Made by a program: the position numbers and the translations under genes
The notes under the pieces: model-generated
Seen by the model: only the letters and a program-made list of their open reading frames with translations
What the model was told of the DNA's origin: nothing
The model's database searches: none
Source: Kistimonas sp964291485
Lineage (GTDB): Bacteria > Pseudomonadota > Gammaproteobacteria > Pseudomonadales > Endozoicomonadaceae
Length of the DNA stretch: 64,000 nucleotides
Direction: 5' to 3'
Assembly: GCA_964291485.2 (NCBI GenBank)
Contig: OZ220224.1
Coordinates: 124,001 to 188,000 of the forward strand
In this document: piece by piece, positions 43,793 to 52,204 of the stretch
Layout of the letters: the number at the start of each line of letters is the position of its first letter
Numbering within the stretch: position 1 is the stretch's first letter

Positions 43793-44512
43793 TTATGGGT
43801 GTACCAGCTCTTTGGTTTGGGCGGCTTGTATGTGATTGTCGCCACTGCTCAAGGCAACCAGACGACTGAGTTCAGACAATGATCGACTACTCTGCTCTTG
43901 CAGCCGGTTAAAGAATGCTTGGATTTGTTGCTGTGAGCGTTTTGTGCTGGTGCTGCCATCAATGATCTTGTGCGCTCGCAGATAGCCTTCCACATCACGG
44001 GTTAGCAGAAAGGTGTCCTTACCCAGTGCTCGCAGGGCGTAGGGGCCGGTGTTGCCGCCCAGTCTTGAGCCGTGTTGTTTGAGATATTGCCATAAACCGA
44101 TGATGTTATCGGTTGGCCAGTCAGCAATGAATGTGGAAAAACGGCCGTGTTCGCGCTGTACATCGCTGATCATTACGGCGTTATCGCGAATACTCCAGAC
44201 TTTCTTAAGATGCCGGATAATGCGTGGATCAGCCGCTTTCCGTTCCAGCATCTCGTCCGGCATCATCAGCAGTTTTTCAATATCAAAATGCCAGAACAAC
44301 TCTTCGAAGGCGGGCCATTTGGTATCCACAACACGCCAGACAAAACCGGACTGAAACACCTTTCGGGTGAATTCTGCCAGATAGCGATCATCGCCAAGCT
44401 GTGCCAGTGCTTTATGGGTAAGCGGTTTGGATAACAGGCCTTCAAGCGACTGTTCGTCACCTTTACGTTCGCAGGCGCGTTCATAAATCGTTTGGTAACT
44501 TTCTGCTTGCAC
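43793..44512 (-). CDS. DNA-3-methyladenine glycosylase I family protein
   Basis: 239 residues. Core resembles Tag: LAEFTRKVFQSGFVWRVVDTKWPAFEELFWHF, then LERKAADPRIIRHLKKVWSIRDNA and GNTGPYALRALGKDTFLLTRDVEGYLRAHKIIDG. Compared with E. coli Tag (187 residues) it is longer and lacks the N-terminal zinc-binding CxWC segment, so it belongs to the Tag-like subgroup often annotated only by similarity. Base excision of alkylated adenine is probable but not proven. First gene of a two-gene unit with the small membrane protein. Confidence 0.8.
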   Translation of the reverse strand: MQAESYQTIYERACERKGDEQSLEGLLSKPLTHKALAQLGDDRYLAEFTRKVFQSGFVWRVVDTKWPAFEELFWHFDIEKLLMMPDEMLERKAADPRIIRHLKKVWSIRDNAVMISDVQREHGRFSTFIADWPTDNIIGLWQYLKQHGSRLGGNTGPYALRALGKDTFLLTRDVEGYLRAHKIIDGSTSTKRSQQQIQAFFNRLQEQSSRSLSELSRLVALSSGDNHIQAAQTKELVHP

Positions 44513-44601
44513 GTTTATTACCCTGATGTCGCGGACGACCAGTGTAACGTATCCTTTCGTGGTGGGTTAACGTCTAAACAATAATTTCTCAATACCAACA
44601 G

Positions 44602-44625
44602 AAACGCCACCCGAAGGTGGCGTTT
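44602..44625 (-). terminator. Terminator of the porin gene
   Basis: 10-bp stem with a UUCG tetraloop on the - strand (AAACGCCACC/GGTGGCGTTT on the + strand), 26 bases after the porin stop; the arm supplies the U-rich end. Confidence 0.75.
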
Positions 44626-44650
44626 TGGAAGTCAGTAAGCAAATGATTGC

Positions 44651-45925
44651 TTAGAAAACTTCGTAGGTGTAGGTCAGGTAGATACGGTTTATGTCTGCGT
44701 CATATACTGTGTCGAGAATATCGTCAGTGGCTCCAGCTTTTAAGTCACCACTTGTACGATAGGCCACGTGGTACCATGCCAGTGACAGACCTTCCAGCTT
44801 GCCGGAGAAGTCATAGCTGACGTAGGATCCCAGTTCTTTCTGCTTGAAGTTGTCGTAGCTTTTGGCATCTTCACCGTTGGCATACCATACGTCGACACTC
44901 AGACCTGGTACGTGATCGCTGAAGTCATAACCAGCACTGAAGAGGAACGCCTTTTCATCTTCGTAGTTATAACCTTCCCACTGATCCAGTGAAGAGTTAT
45001 AAGTACCGTGGTCGCCGTCGTAGAGAGCGTTATCATAGTCGCCGTCTTTGGTCTTGTTGTAGCCCAAGCCGACATAGGCGTTGCCGAAGTTCAGTGTGGC
45101 GTTGTAGTTGGTATAGGAAGATTTGTAGCCGTCATTCCCGTAGAGGCGACCGTCTTCTTTGACTTTGCCGTAACGGGCGTCAAGGTCAACGCTCATGTTG
45201 TTGGCAACGTCGAAGCTGTAAGCAACTTTAGCAAAGGACTTCTTCAGGTAGTCCTTGGAGGTAGCCTGCTCAGCTACTAAGCTCAGACCGCTGATTTCAT
45301 AACCGGCACCAAAGATTTTGATGTCGTCGATCTTTTCACCGTTGGCGTTTTCCAGATCATCCTTAAAGGTTGATGCGTGACGCGCACTGGCTGCAGTGAT
45401 GCGAGTAGCATACAGGTCCAGACCATAAACATTAGCGTCCAGATCAACACCATAGGAGGATGAGTTCAGGATACGTGAACCGCTGTCACCATACGTTTCG
45501 AGGCCACGCTTCTTAACACCATAGGTGCCGTAAACATTCAGGTCGTCGTCACCGAACTTGGCTTTCAGGTAAGCCTGCTGGAATCCGGCAATGTCATTAG
45601 CATTACCTTTGTCGCCAGTCGGTAGGTTGGTAGTTCCCCACGAGTAGCCGTCAGCTGTTGTTTTAGAGTTGATGTCGTTGGCAAAGCCAGCCTGAATGTC
45701 AAAACCGATAATGTCTGCGTAATAGCCGGACGTATAGTCTGCAACTAAAGCGTGCACCCAGTCTTCACGGGCATTTTCGCCTTCGAGGTCAGATTCCCAG
45801 AAATAATTCTTATAGGTAACGCTCAGTGAGCTGTCGTCAACAAAGCTGTTGTCAGCCTGTGCAGCAGTAGCCCCCAGTGCTGCAGCGACAGCGACACTTA
45901 ATGCGCTCTTTTTCAGCATTTTCAT
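44651..45925 (-). CDS. OprD-family outer membrane porin
   Basis: 424 residues from MKMLKKSALSVAVAAALGATAAQA, a signal peptide cleaved before DNSF. Mature part is an 18-strand beta-barrel type: alternating aromatic and polar residues, N-terminal VTYKNYFWESD, RILNSSSYGVDLDANVYGLDLYATRI, and a C-terminal Phe (YLTYTYEVF), the BAM signal. Relatives take up amino acids, chito-oligosaccharides or aromatic acids; substrate unknown. Start chosen at the first Met of the signal peptide; GGAGTGGG lies upstream. Long AT-rich leader (~220 bases) to the MAPEG gene; no regulator next to it. Confidence 0.88.
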   Translation of the reverse strand: MKMLKKSALSVAVAAALGATAAQADNSFVDDSSLSVTYKNYFWESDLEGENAREDWVHALVADYTSGYYADIIGFDIQAGFANDINSKTTADGYSWGTTNLPTGDKGNANDIAGFQQAYLKAKFGDDDLNVYGTYGVKKRGLETYGDSGSRILNSSSYGVDLDANVYGLDLYATRITAASARHASTFKDDLENANGEKIDDIKIFGAGYEISGLSLVAEQATSKDYLKKSFAKVAYSFDVANNMSVDLDARYGKVKEDGRLYGNDGYKSSYTNYNATLNFGNAYVGLGYNKTKDGDYDNALYDGDHGTYNSSLDQWEGYNYEDEKAFLFSAGYDFSDHVPGLSVDVWYANGEDAKSYDNFKQKELGSYVSYDFSGKLEGLSLAWYHVAYRTSGDLKAGATDDILDTVYDADINRIYLTYTYEVF

Positions 45926-46147
45926 TATGGTGTACCCACTCCAAGGTATGTTGTTTTTGTTGGTAGTTATGCTTAGAAGCGCTGACCCACATGCAAACAG
46001 CATGCCTCCCCGAGGTCAGGCATATACGTACATAACGAAGCGCTAGTGTTAATCAGTTGTAGAAAAAATTCAACAAGGTGTCACATAAAGGTGCATGTTT
46101 TGTCATCAAATTGTGCAAAGTGTCAGTTGAAATACCTGCCTGGGTGT

Positions 46148-46528
46148 TCAGGCAGAGACAACAAACAAGGCAATGACACAGCCATAAGCCGCGAACCAGG
46201 ACAGTGACCGCAGCATGTGTTTATCCACCAGGTAAAAAATGCCGTATAAGACACGCAGGCCGATAAAGGCCAATGCCAGCATGTCGATGGTGAACTGTCC
46301 GGCAACACCGACCTGATGGGCAATGATCACCGCTGCGGCAAAGATCGGCAGTGCTTCAAAACAGTTCTGTTGTGCCCAGTTTGCCCGTGCACTGAGCCCT
46401 TCAAGACCGACATAAAAATCCCTTGGGCGTCGGTTGTTGTAGCCTGGTGTCGTACTTTTGGAGATGAGGGTGAAAACGAATGGCATCATGGCGGCTGCCA
46501 GGACACACCAGTAAGCGGTTGTCATCAT
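46148..46528 (-). CDS. MAPEG-family membrane protein
   Basis: 126 residues, four membrane helices. MAPEG signature at RRPRDFYVGLEGLSARANWAQQNCFEALPIFAAAVIIAH (the ExxxN/F-E-x-x-P helix) and FIGLRVLYGIFYL. Eukaryotic relatives are membrane glutathione transferases and leukotriene synthases; bacterial ones are mostly uncharacterised. Divergent from an AraC regulator about 135 bases away, which may control it. Confidence 0.85.
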   Translation of the reverse strand: MMTTAYWCVLAAAMMPFVFTLISKSTTPGYNNRRPRDFYVGLEGLSARANWAQQNCFEALPIFAAAVIIAHQVGVAGQFTIDMLALAFIGLRVLYGIFYLVDKHMLRSLSWFAAYGCVIALFVVSA

Positions 46529-46663
46529 GTGCTCCTGTCCGTTGTTGTTAGAATGGGCGGGTTCAAGAGAGTGTGGTGGTCAAAGCGGATAGGCAAGACC
46601 ATACCCGTGCCGCATAATGCCACATCTCTGTGCACAACGCCTGAGTTTGTTCCCGGATGATAC

Positions 46664-47515
46664 ATGGCGATGATGGCCAGCACCGACATTGAGCACTACC
46701 AGCTTCCTGATGAAGAACCCCTTCAGATCATTCGTGTGGATGAAACGAACCGGCAAAGTTTCCAGCGGCGTCCGCACCGGCATAACTATTTCGAGGTTGT
46801 CTGGACAGAAGTGGGTGAGGGAGAGCACTGCATTGATTTCACAGCTTTTCCTCTCAGGCCTCGCACGCTTTACCTGATTGCGCCGGGACAGGTGCATCAG
46901 ATAGTGACGCCGCCAGAGCTGATGTTTGTGCTGACGTTTCAAGCGGATTTCATTGAATCAGGCTACCGCAATCGTCTGTTGCTTCAGGAAGCTTTTGCCA
47001 CGTTCAGCGTCGATCGTGCTTGCATCGAGCTGGATCAACTGGGATATCGTCATCTCGATCATCTGGGTGAAATCATGGATGATGAAATCCACCGTGCCGC
47101 ACCAGACTGGGATCTGCTGGAGTCACTGTTGACGGCATTTCTTCATTACCTGACGCGCTATCTGCCGGATTTTACGCCCGAGTCGGTCTACATCGATCCT
47201 CGCATCATGAACCTGTTCGACCTGCTGGAAGCCCATTACCGACAGCAGCGACATACGTCGTTTTATGCTGAACAAATTGGCCTGACACCTAAACGACTCA
47301 ATGAACTCACCCGCCAGAACCTGGGTAAAACGGTGACTCAGTTGCGTCATGAACGTGTGATCGTTGAAGCACGCAGGGAACTGACCTTTACCCCGAAAAC
47401 GATCAAAACCATTGCCTATGAGTTGGGTTTTGAGGATGTCGCCTATTTCTGTCGTTTTTTTCGACGGGAGACCGGCATTTCACCCTTGGGTTTTCGTAAG
47501 CTGGTGTTTGCCTGA
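46664..47515 (+). CDS. AraC-family transcriptional regulator
   Basis: 283 residues. N-terminal cupin (RRPHRHNYFEVVWTEVGEGEHCIDFTAFPLRPRTLYLIAPGQVHQI) for an effector. The C-terminal pair of helix-turn-helices has SFYAEQIGLTPKRLNELTRQNLGKTVTQ and TIAYELGFEDVAYFCRFFRRETGISPLGFRK. Located between a divergent MAPEG gene and a co-directional MATE pump 129 bases downstream; either may be its target. A GGTGTT-AAA-AACACC hairpin follows the stop. Confidence 0.9.
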   Translation: MAMMASTDIEHYQLPDEEPLQIIRVDETNRQSFQRRPHRHNYFEVVWTEVGEGEHCIDFTAFPLRPRTLYLIAPGQVHQIVTPPELMFVLTFQADFIESGYRNRLLLQEAFATFSVDRACIELDQLGYRHLDHLGEIMDDEIHRAAPDWDLLESLLTAFLHYLTRYLPDFTPESVYIDPRIMNLFDLLEAHYRQQRHTSFYAEQIGLTPKRLNELTRQNLGKTVTQLRHERVIVEARRELTFTPKTIKTIAYELGFEDVAYFCRFFRRETGISPLGFRKLVFA

Positions 47516-47644
47516 CAGGTGTTAAAAACACCATAAAACGGGCAATACATCCCTTTCTGCTTCATTTTATGTGCCGGATAATGCCATGAGTCTCGAGGTG
47601 TCTGTTAACAGGCACCCGTCGTTTCATGAGGTTCAATAGCAACG

Positions 47645-49009
47645 ATGGCATCCATTAACCTGAGAACCGATCCCATTGGTTCAAGTTTCCTGCACTACCT
47701 GCTGCCGGCTGTCAGTGGCATGGTGGTGAAATCCCTGTATGTCATGGTCGATACGATCATGGTCGGTCGAGGTGTCGGGCCGGATGCTTTAGCAGCGCTC
47801 GCTTTGACGATTCCTTTTTTCGCGCTGTTTTTTGCCTTGTCTCTGATGATTGGTGTCGGTGGTTCTGCATTGATGTCAATCAGGTTCGGGCGTGGTGATT
47901 ATGAAGAAGGTCAGGCGCTCTTTTCTCAATCGATACTGTTGACGTTGATTGCCAGCAGTCTATTGGTTGCAGTCGGGCTATATTGGCTGGATGATCTGGT
48001 ATTAATAACCGGTGCTCGCGGAGCATTGTTTGACATGACCCGCGATTACCTGGGCATCATGTTGATGTTTTTCGTCGTTTACTCGTTAGGCTGGGTCATA
48101 TCATGCTTTGTTCGTAATGACACCAATCCACGACTGGCGATGTTTGCCCTGGTTGCCAGTGCGTTAACCAACCTGGTGCTGGACTACGTATTCATCTTTG
48201 TTTTCAACTGGGGCGTACAGGGTGCCGCACTGGCAACCGGTATTTCCCAGCTGGTCCTGTTTGGTGGTGTGCTGTTGCACTTCTTTAGCGGGAAAGGTGT
48301 CCTGCGCTTGAAGATGCCGGAGTTTCGTTTTGACTATATGTCGAAAATCATTACCACCGGATTGCCGACGTTTTTTATTGAGTCGACCGTCGGTGTCAGT
48401 ACGCTGGTGTTCAACTGGGTATTGATTCGTACGGGCGGGGATCTCTATGTCACTGCCTACAGTATTGTAATTAACGTTGCGGTGCTGGTGTTGTTTGTCC
48501 TGATGGGGATTGGTCAGGCATGCCAGCCAATTATCAGTTTTAATCATGGCGCCAGTGCCTCAGAGCGGGTACGGCAGACATTAATGCTGGGGATTAAAAC
48601 AGCCATTGCGGTGGGTGTCTCGGCGCTGCTGCTGGCAACCTTTGCGGCGGACTGGTTGGTCAGTTTGTTTGTTTCCGGCAACCCTGCGCTGTCAGAACTG
48701 GCTGGTTTTGCGATGCCCCTGTATTTTCTGGCATTCCCTTGCATGGCGGTGAACCTGTTGATTGCATCGTTGTTCCAGGCTATTGAACACCCTATGACCG
48801 CAACGGTGTTGTCGCTGGTGCGCGGCTTTGGGTTTGTGGTGCTGGGCCTGATGATTTTACCGACACTCTTTCCAGAGGCAGGTGTCTGGCTGGCAGTCCC
48901 GTTTGCTGAAGTGATGACAGTGGTGGGAAGCTTGTACTTGTATCTGCGGTACCGGCAGCAGGTGGGGGAAGCTGCGCCTCTGCATGCGGGCAGATTACGT
49001 AACGTCTAA
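47645..49009 (+). CDS. MATE family efflux transporter (MepA-like)
   Basis: 454 residues, twelve membrane segments. N-terminal signature LPAVSGMVVKSLYVMVDTIMVGRGVGPDALAALALTIPFF, then GVGGSALMSIRFGRGDYEEGQALF, and LVLDYVFIFVFNWGVQGAALATGISQ at the half boundary, close to the MepA subgroup rather than the other MATE in this window. Likely sodium- or proton-driven drug exporter. The AraC regulator gene just upstream in the same direction could control it. Confidence 0.88.
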   Translation: MASINLRTDPIGSSFLHYLLPAVSGMVVKSLYVMVDTIMVGRGVGPDALAALALTIPFFALFFALSLMIGVGGSALMSIRFGRGDYEEGQALFSQSILLTLIASSLLVAVGLYWLDDLVLITGARGALFDMTRDYLGIMLMFFVVYSLGWVISCFVRNDTNPRLAMFALVASALTNLVLDYVFIFVFNWGVQGAALATGISQLVLFGGVLLHFFSGKGVLRLKMPEFRFDYMSKIITTGLPTFFIESTVGVSTLVFNWVLIRTGGDLYVTAYSIVINVAVLVLFVLMGIGQACQPIISFNHGASASERVRQTLMLGIKTAIAVGVSALLLATFAADWLVSLFVSGNPALSELAGFAMPLYFLAFPCMAVNLLIASLFQAIEHPMTATVLSLVRGFGFVVLGLMILPTLFPEAGVWLAVPFAEVMTVVGSLYLYLRYRQQVGEAAPLHAGRLRNV

Positions 49010-49178
49010 TTGAAAAGGTCGGGGATTCGGGCTGTGTTGTGTCAATGTGATCGGCATAGCCTGCGTTGTTTGAACGCTTACTCCGTCAGACAGAAGTAGG
49101 TAGATGTCGCATTGTGACTCTCTGTTAAAACCGGTAGTTTTCATAATCCTTACTGTTTAAAAAGATTGCTTTGAAACA

Positions 49179-49280
49179 ATGGCCACCCTGCAGAGCCTGA
49201 ATCCAGCTGACGCAGATGCTGCTAACCATGCAGTAGTGGTCATTGTGGCTGCCATTATTTCCCTGATTATTATCATCTAG
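49179..49280 (+). CDS. Val/Ile-rich leader peptide upstream of brnQ
   Basis: A 33-codon ORF. It begins MATLQSLNPADADAANHA and then runs VVVIVAAIISLIIII to the stop. Four Val and seven Ile lie in the last 15 codons, 123 bases before the start of a branched-chain amino acid transporter. The codon block and the overlapping hairpins that follow are the hallmark of ribosome-mediated attenuation (compare ilvB and ilvL leaders). No good Shine-Dalgarno is visible. A CATAAT -10 is at 49143. A hydrophobic small toxin is the alternative reading. Confidence 0.65.
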   Translation: MATLQSLNPADADAANHAVVVIVAAIISLIIII

Positions 49281-49323
49281 GGTCGGCAGCGACTGTATTG
49301 CCGGCCCGAACCGAAGGGCCGGC
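49248..49323 (+). promoter_or_regulatory. Putative attenuator of brnQ
   Basis: Chain of exclusive pairings. Segment 1, GCTGCC (49248-49253, the Ala-Ala codons within the Val/Ile run), with segment 2, GGCAGC (49285-49290). Segment 2, CGGCA (49284-49288), with segment 3, TGCCG (49299-49303). Segment 3, GCCGGCCC (49300-49307), with segment 4, GGGCCGGC (49316-49323). The 3:4 stem (8 bp, loop GAACCGAA) would be the terminator, but it is not followed by a U run; it may act through Rho or by masking sequence downstream. 1:2 would be broken by a ribosome stalled on Val/Ile codons. Confidence 0.6.
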
Positions 49324-49403
49324 GGCAGAACCTATTATCACATTCCATATCTGTCTCCCCACTCTTCCAAGGTCCGGCTCCGTTGACTGACAGGAGTCTG
49401 AAA

Positions 49404-50714
49404 ATGCGACGACAAGATGTATTAGCCCTTGGTTTCATGACCTTTGCCCTGTTTCTCGGGGCGGGTAATGTGATTTATCCCCCCATGGTCGGCCAGCAGG
49501 CCGGTGACCATTTACTGATGGCTGCAGTCGGCTTCCTGATAACAGCGGTTGGCTTGCCACTGATGACGTTAGTATCCATGGCGTTGGCGGGCGGCCCGGA
49601 AAAAATGACAGCGGATATCCCCAAGCGTTGGCACCAGCTGTTCTGGACGGCGTTGTTCCTGGTTATCGGCCCTGCGTTTGCGATACCCCGTATGGCTGTC
49701 GTCGCCTATGAAATGGGTTTTCTGCCCTTTGTCGAGCAGCCTCGGGGCTGGCACTTGGCGTTGTATTCGGCTGTCTTTTACCTCCTGGCCTGGGTGTTTG
49801 CCTTAAACCCCGGTTCTCTGATCAAGACCGTCGGCAAATTGATGACACCTGCATTGATACTGTTATTGACAGCCATTGCCTGGGGAACCTTGAGCAACCC
49901 ACAGGGGGCCATAACCTTTGCGGTGGGCGATTATGTCCATCATCCGTTCAGTGAAGGGCTTGTTCAGGGCTATATGACCATGGACTGTCTGGCTGCGCTG
50001 GGGTTTGGTGCGGTAATTGCCAATACAGTACGCAGTCTTGGCGTGACTCAGCCCGTCATGATGGCACGTTATACGGTTTGTGCCGCATTGATGGCTGCTG
50101 TTGGTTTGGGGCTGGTTTACCTGGTGTTGATGTACCTTGGCGCTACCAGTCATGAAGTGGCCGGACAGGCAACGAACGGTGGTCAGGTGCTGGCACTGTA
50201 CGTAGCAGCCTTGTTTGGTTTACCCGGTAAAGTACTGCTGGCCAGTGTTATAACGCTGGCTTGTTTGACAACGGCGGTTGGTGTTGGGGCCTCCTGCGCC
50301 AATTTCTTCAGTACCCAAAGCCCGCGTTTGAGTTATACGGCGGCTATCACTTTCATCATGCTGGTGTCTGCCGTGGTGGCTAATGTTGGCCTGACGCAGT
50401 TGATCACATTATCCGTTCCCGTGGTTGTGACTCTGTATCCGTTGGCTGTCGCTTTTGTGGTGCTGGGGCTGCTGCGCCGTGGCCTGTCGGCACCGGGTGA
50501 TGTGTATTTCACGGTGACACTAGTGACTGCCTGCTTTGCAGTACTGGATGGTTTGAAAGCCGCTGGCCTGTTACCAAGCGTATTGACAGATGCGCTCAGT
50601 CACTGGTTGCCATTGTTTGATGCGGGCCTGGGTTGGTTACTGCCATTTGCCGTGACCCTGGTAACAACTTGGGCCGGACAGCGCTATCGCCGAGCATTGC
50701 AGCCACAATCATAA
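49404..50714 (+). CDS. brnQ: Branched-chain amino acid transport protein BrnQ (LIVCS family)
   Basis: Sodium-coupled uptake of Leu, Ile and Val. 436 residues, twelve helices. LIVCS signature near the N-terminus (VLALGFMTFALFLGAGNVIYPPMVGQQAG) and DCLAALGFGAVIANTVRSLGV in the middle. ATG at 49404 has AGGAG eight bases upstream; the longer TTG start is not needed. The Val/Ile-rich leader peptide and hairpins 80-225 bases upstream suggest regulation by charged branched-chain tRNAs. A GGCGCTG/CAGCGCC hairpin (50728-50748) follows the stop, shared with the convergent peptidase gene. Confidence 0.92.
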   Translation: MRRQDVLALGFMTFALFLGAGNVIYPPMVGQQAGDHLLMAAVGFLITAVGLPLMTLVSMALAGGPEKMTADIPKRWHQLFWTALFLVIGPAFAIPRMAVVAYEMGFLPFVEQPRGWHLALYSAVFYLLAWVFALNPGSLIKTVGKLMTPALILLLTAIAWGTLSNPQGAITFAVGDYVHHPFSEGLVQGYMTMDCLAALGFGAVIANTVRSLGVTQPVMMARYTVCAALMAAVGLGLVYLVLMYLGATSHEVAGQATNGGQVLALYVAALFGLPGKVLLASVITLACLTTAVGVGASCANFFSTQSPRLSYTAAITFIMLVSAVVANVGLTQLITLSVPVVVTLYPLAVAFVVLGLLRRGLSAPGDVYFTVTLVTACFAVLDGLKAAGLLPSVLTDALSHWLPLFDAGLGWLLPFAVTLVTTWAGQRYRRALQPQS

Positions 50715-50740
50715 CGAGATGTGTGCAGGCGCTGGTGTTG

Positions 50741-51421
50741 TCAGCGCCGCAGTATGGCGATCCATCGTCCTACATTCAGCAGGCTGGCCAGTGTTGCCGC
50801 CACGTAGGTGTAAGCTGCGGCACGCAGTACACGTCGTGCGCCGGGCATGTCGTCCGGGCTGAGATAGCCTTCTTCAAGGATCGGCAACGCCCGGTTGAAG
50901 CTGGCATCCAGCTCAACGGGCAGCGTCATCAGTTGCACCCAGGTGGCGGCCAGCATACCGGCGAGAGCCAGCAGTACAGTCACCAGGGCGGTGTGGGGTA
51001 GTTTCGTTAACAGGGGGAGCAGTGGCGTTGCCATGATGGCAATGGTGCTGAAACGTTCGATCCGCTGAGCGGTCCGTATACGTTTCTGGCGATTCATAAA
51101 ACGGGGATCCTGGTGATGGTGCTGCAGTGCGTGGCCGACTTCGTGGGTGGCCACGGCGACCGCTGTCACCGATCGACCGTCGTAGTGGTCGGGCGAAAGC
51201 GACACAAGCCGTTTTTCCGGATCGTAATAATCTTCATGGGGGCCGCCACGCTGTACGGATACGTCCAGACCAAATCGTTCAATCAGGTGCTCAGCCAGTT
51301 CGCCGCCGGTACCGGGCATATCGGCTCGCTCGGTGCCATAACGTCGCAGTGTCCGTCTGACCCACCATTGGGGCAGACAGGCCAACACCAGGATGAGCAG
51401 ACCGATAATGGCCACAATCAT
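50741..51421 (-). CDS. Membrane zinc metallopeptidase (YugP family)
   Basis: 226 residues. N-terminal hydrophobic helix (MIVAIIGLLILVLACLPQWW), then the zinc motif AVATHEVGHALQHHHQDP (HExxH) within the YugP-type domain, and a second membrane region (TIAIMATPLLPLLTKL, LVTVLLALAGMLAATWVQ) followed by LPVELDASFNRALPILEEG, where Glu in FxE or ELDA may be the third ligand. Role unknown; probably membrane protein quality control. Single gene, convergent with brnQ. Confidence 0.85.
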   Translation of the reverse strand: MIVAIIGLLILVLACLPQWWVRRTLRRYGTERADMPGTGGELAEHLIERFGLDVSVQRGGPHEDYYDPEKRLVSLSPDHYDGRSVTAVAVATHEVGHALQHHHQDPRFMNRQKRIRTAQRIERFSTIAIMATPLLPLLTKLPHTALVTVLLALAGMLAATWVQLMTLPVELDASFNRALPILEEGYLSPDDMPGARRVLRAAAYTYVAATLASLLNVGRWIAILRR

Positions 51422-51588
51422 GAAGCGTTTCTCCCATACAGCTTCGATGTGTTATTCGCTGGCAAGATGAATGGTGGCCAGCTTTTATCATAGGGGTTGG
51501 GGTGATTATGCCTGTCAGTGGTGAGCCATACCAGAGAACCTCTGTCTGCCAACTTGATCTGAATGTTACAGAGATCTCCTGATCCTCT

Positions 51589-52080
51589 TCAGTTTGTCGC
51601 GTTGTTCAGGTCTTCCGGACGACCAAGCCAGAATGCCCCCACTTCATCCAGCTGATACGTCACAATCCGGTCTTTAACAAACGGCATCTCTGCCAGCACT
51701 GCATGTGCATCAGCTGGTGTTGCGGCACGAACAAAAAAGGCAACGGTTCCGATATGTTTGCCTTCACGATCTGTTGGCTTGGGATCCAGGTAGACATTTT
51801 CAATTTTGCCTTCTTTCCAGAGTTTTAGCAGGCTACCTGCCTGTTCTGACAGACGTTCATCGAAAGCCTTGCGGTTAACAACGGATTTTGGATCCCAAGT
51901 GACCAGATAGTAGTGATTGATACGCGATGTATTGGTACCTGTTTCTGTGCCTGAATGTTCAGCCGTTGCTGCATGGGTAATCGTTGAAACCAACATCCAC
52001 AGTGACAATAAAAGGGACATTATCGCTATGTACAGATATTGGTGTAGAGAGGGTGTCCTTTTCGGGAAGGAAGAACACAT
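51589..52080 (-). CDS. Exported YciI-like protein
   Basis: 163 residues with an N-terminal hydrophobic helix (YLYIAIMSLLLSLWMLVSTITHA) that could be a signal peptide or anchor. The mature part resembles the YciI/muconolactone-isomerase-like alpha+beta fold (NHYYLVTWDPKSVVNRKAFDERLSEQAGSLLKLW, IGTVAFFVRAATPADAHAVLAEMPF). The ATG at 52080 has AGAGGAG nine bases before it. Exported members of this fold are unusual. Function unknown; it is divergent from the M20 peptidase gene about 120 bases away. Confidence 0.65.
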   Translation of the reverse strand: MCSSFPKRTPSLHQYLYIAIMSLLLSLWMLVSTITHAATAEHSGTETGTNTSRINHYYLVTWDPKSVVNRKAFDERLSEQAGSLLKLWKEGKIENVYLDPKPTDREGKHIGTVAFFVRAATPADAHAVLAEMPFVKDRIVTYQLDEVGAFWLGRPEDLNNATN

Positions 52081-52204
52081 AAGCCAGGCTCCTCTGTTGA
52101 ATAATGCGAGAGGCGGGAGTGCAGGGCATTACATAAAACGGCTTAAATTATGGTTGCTCTTCCGTTAGAGTGCAGACAGATGATAACGACAGAGAATGAT
52201 AATA

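Noticed and set aside
49179..49280. The Val/Ile-rich peptide as a type I toxin
   Set aside because: Possible because it is hydrophobic, but position before brnQ, choice of codons and the hairpin chain favour a leader peptide; no antisense promoter was seen.
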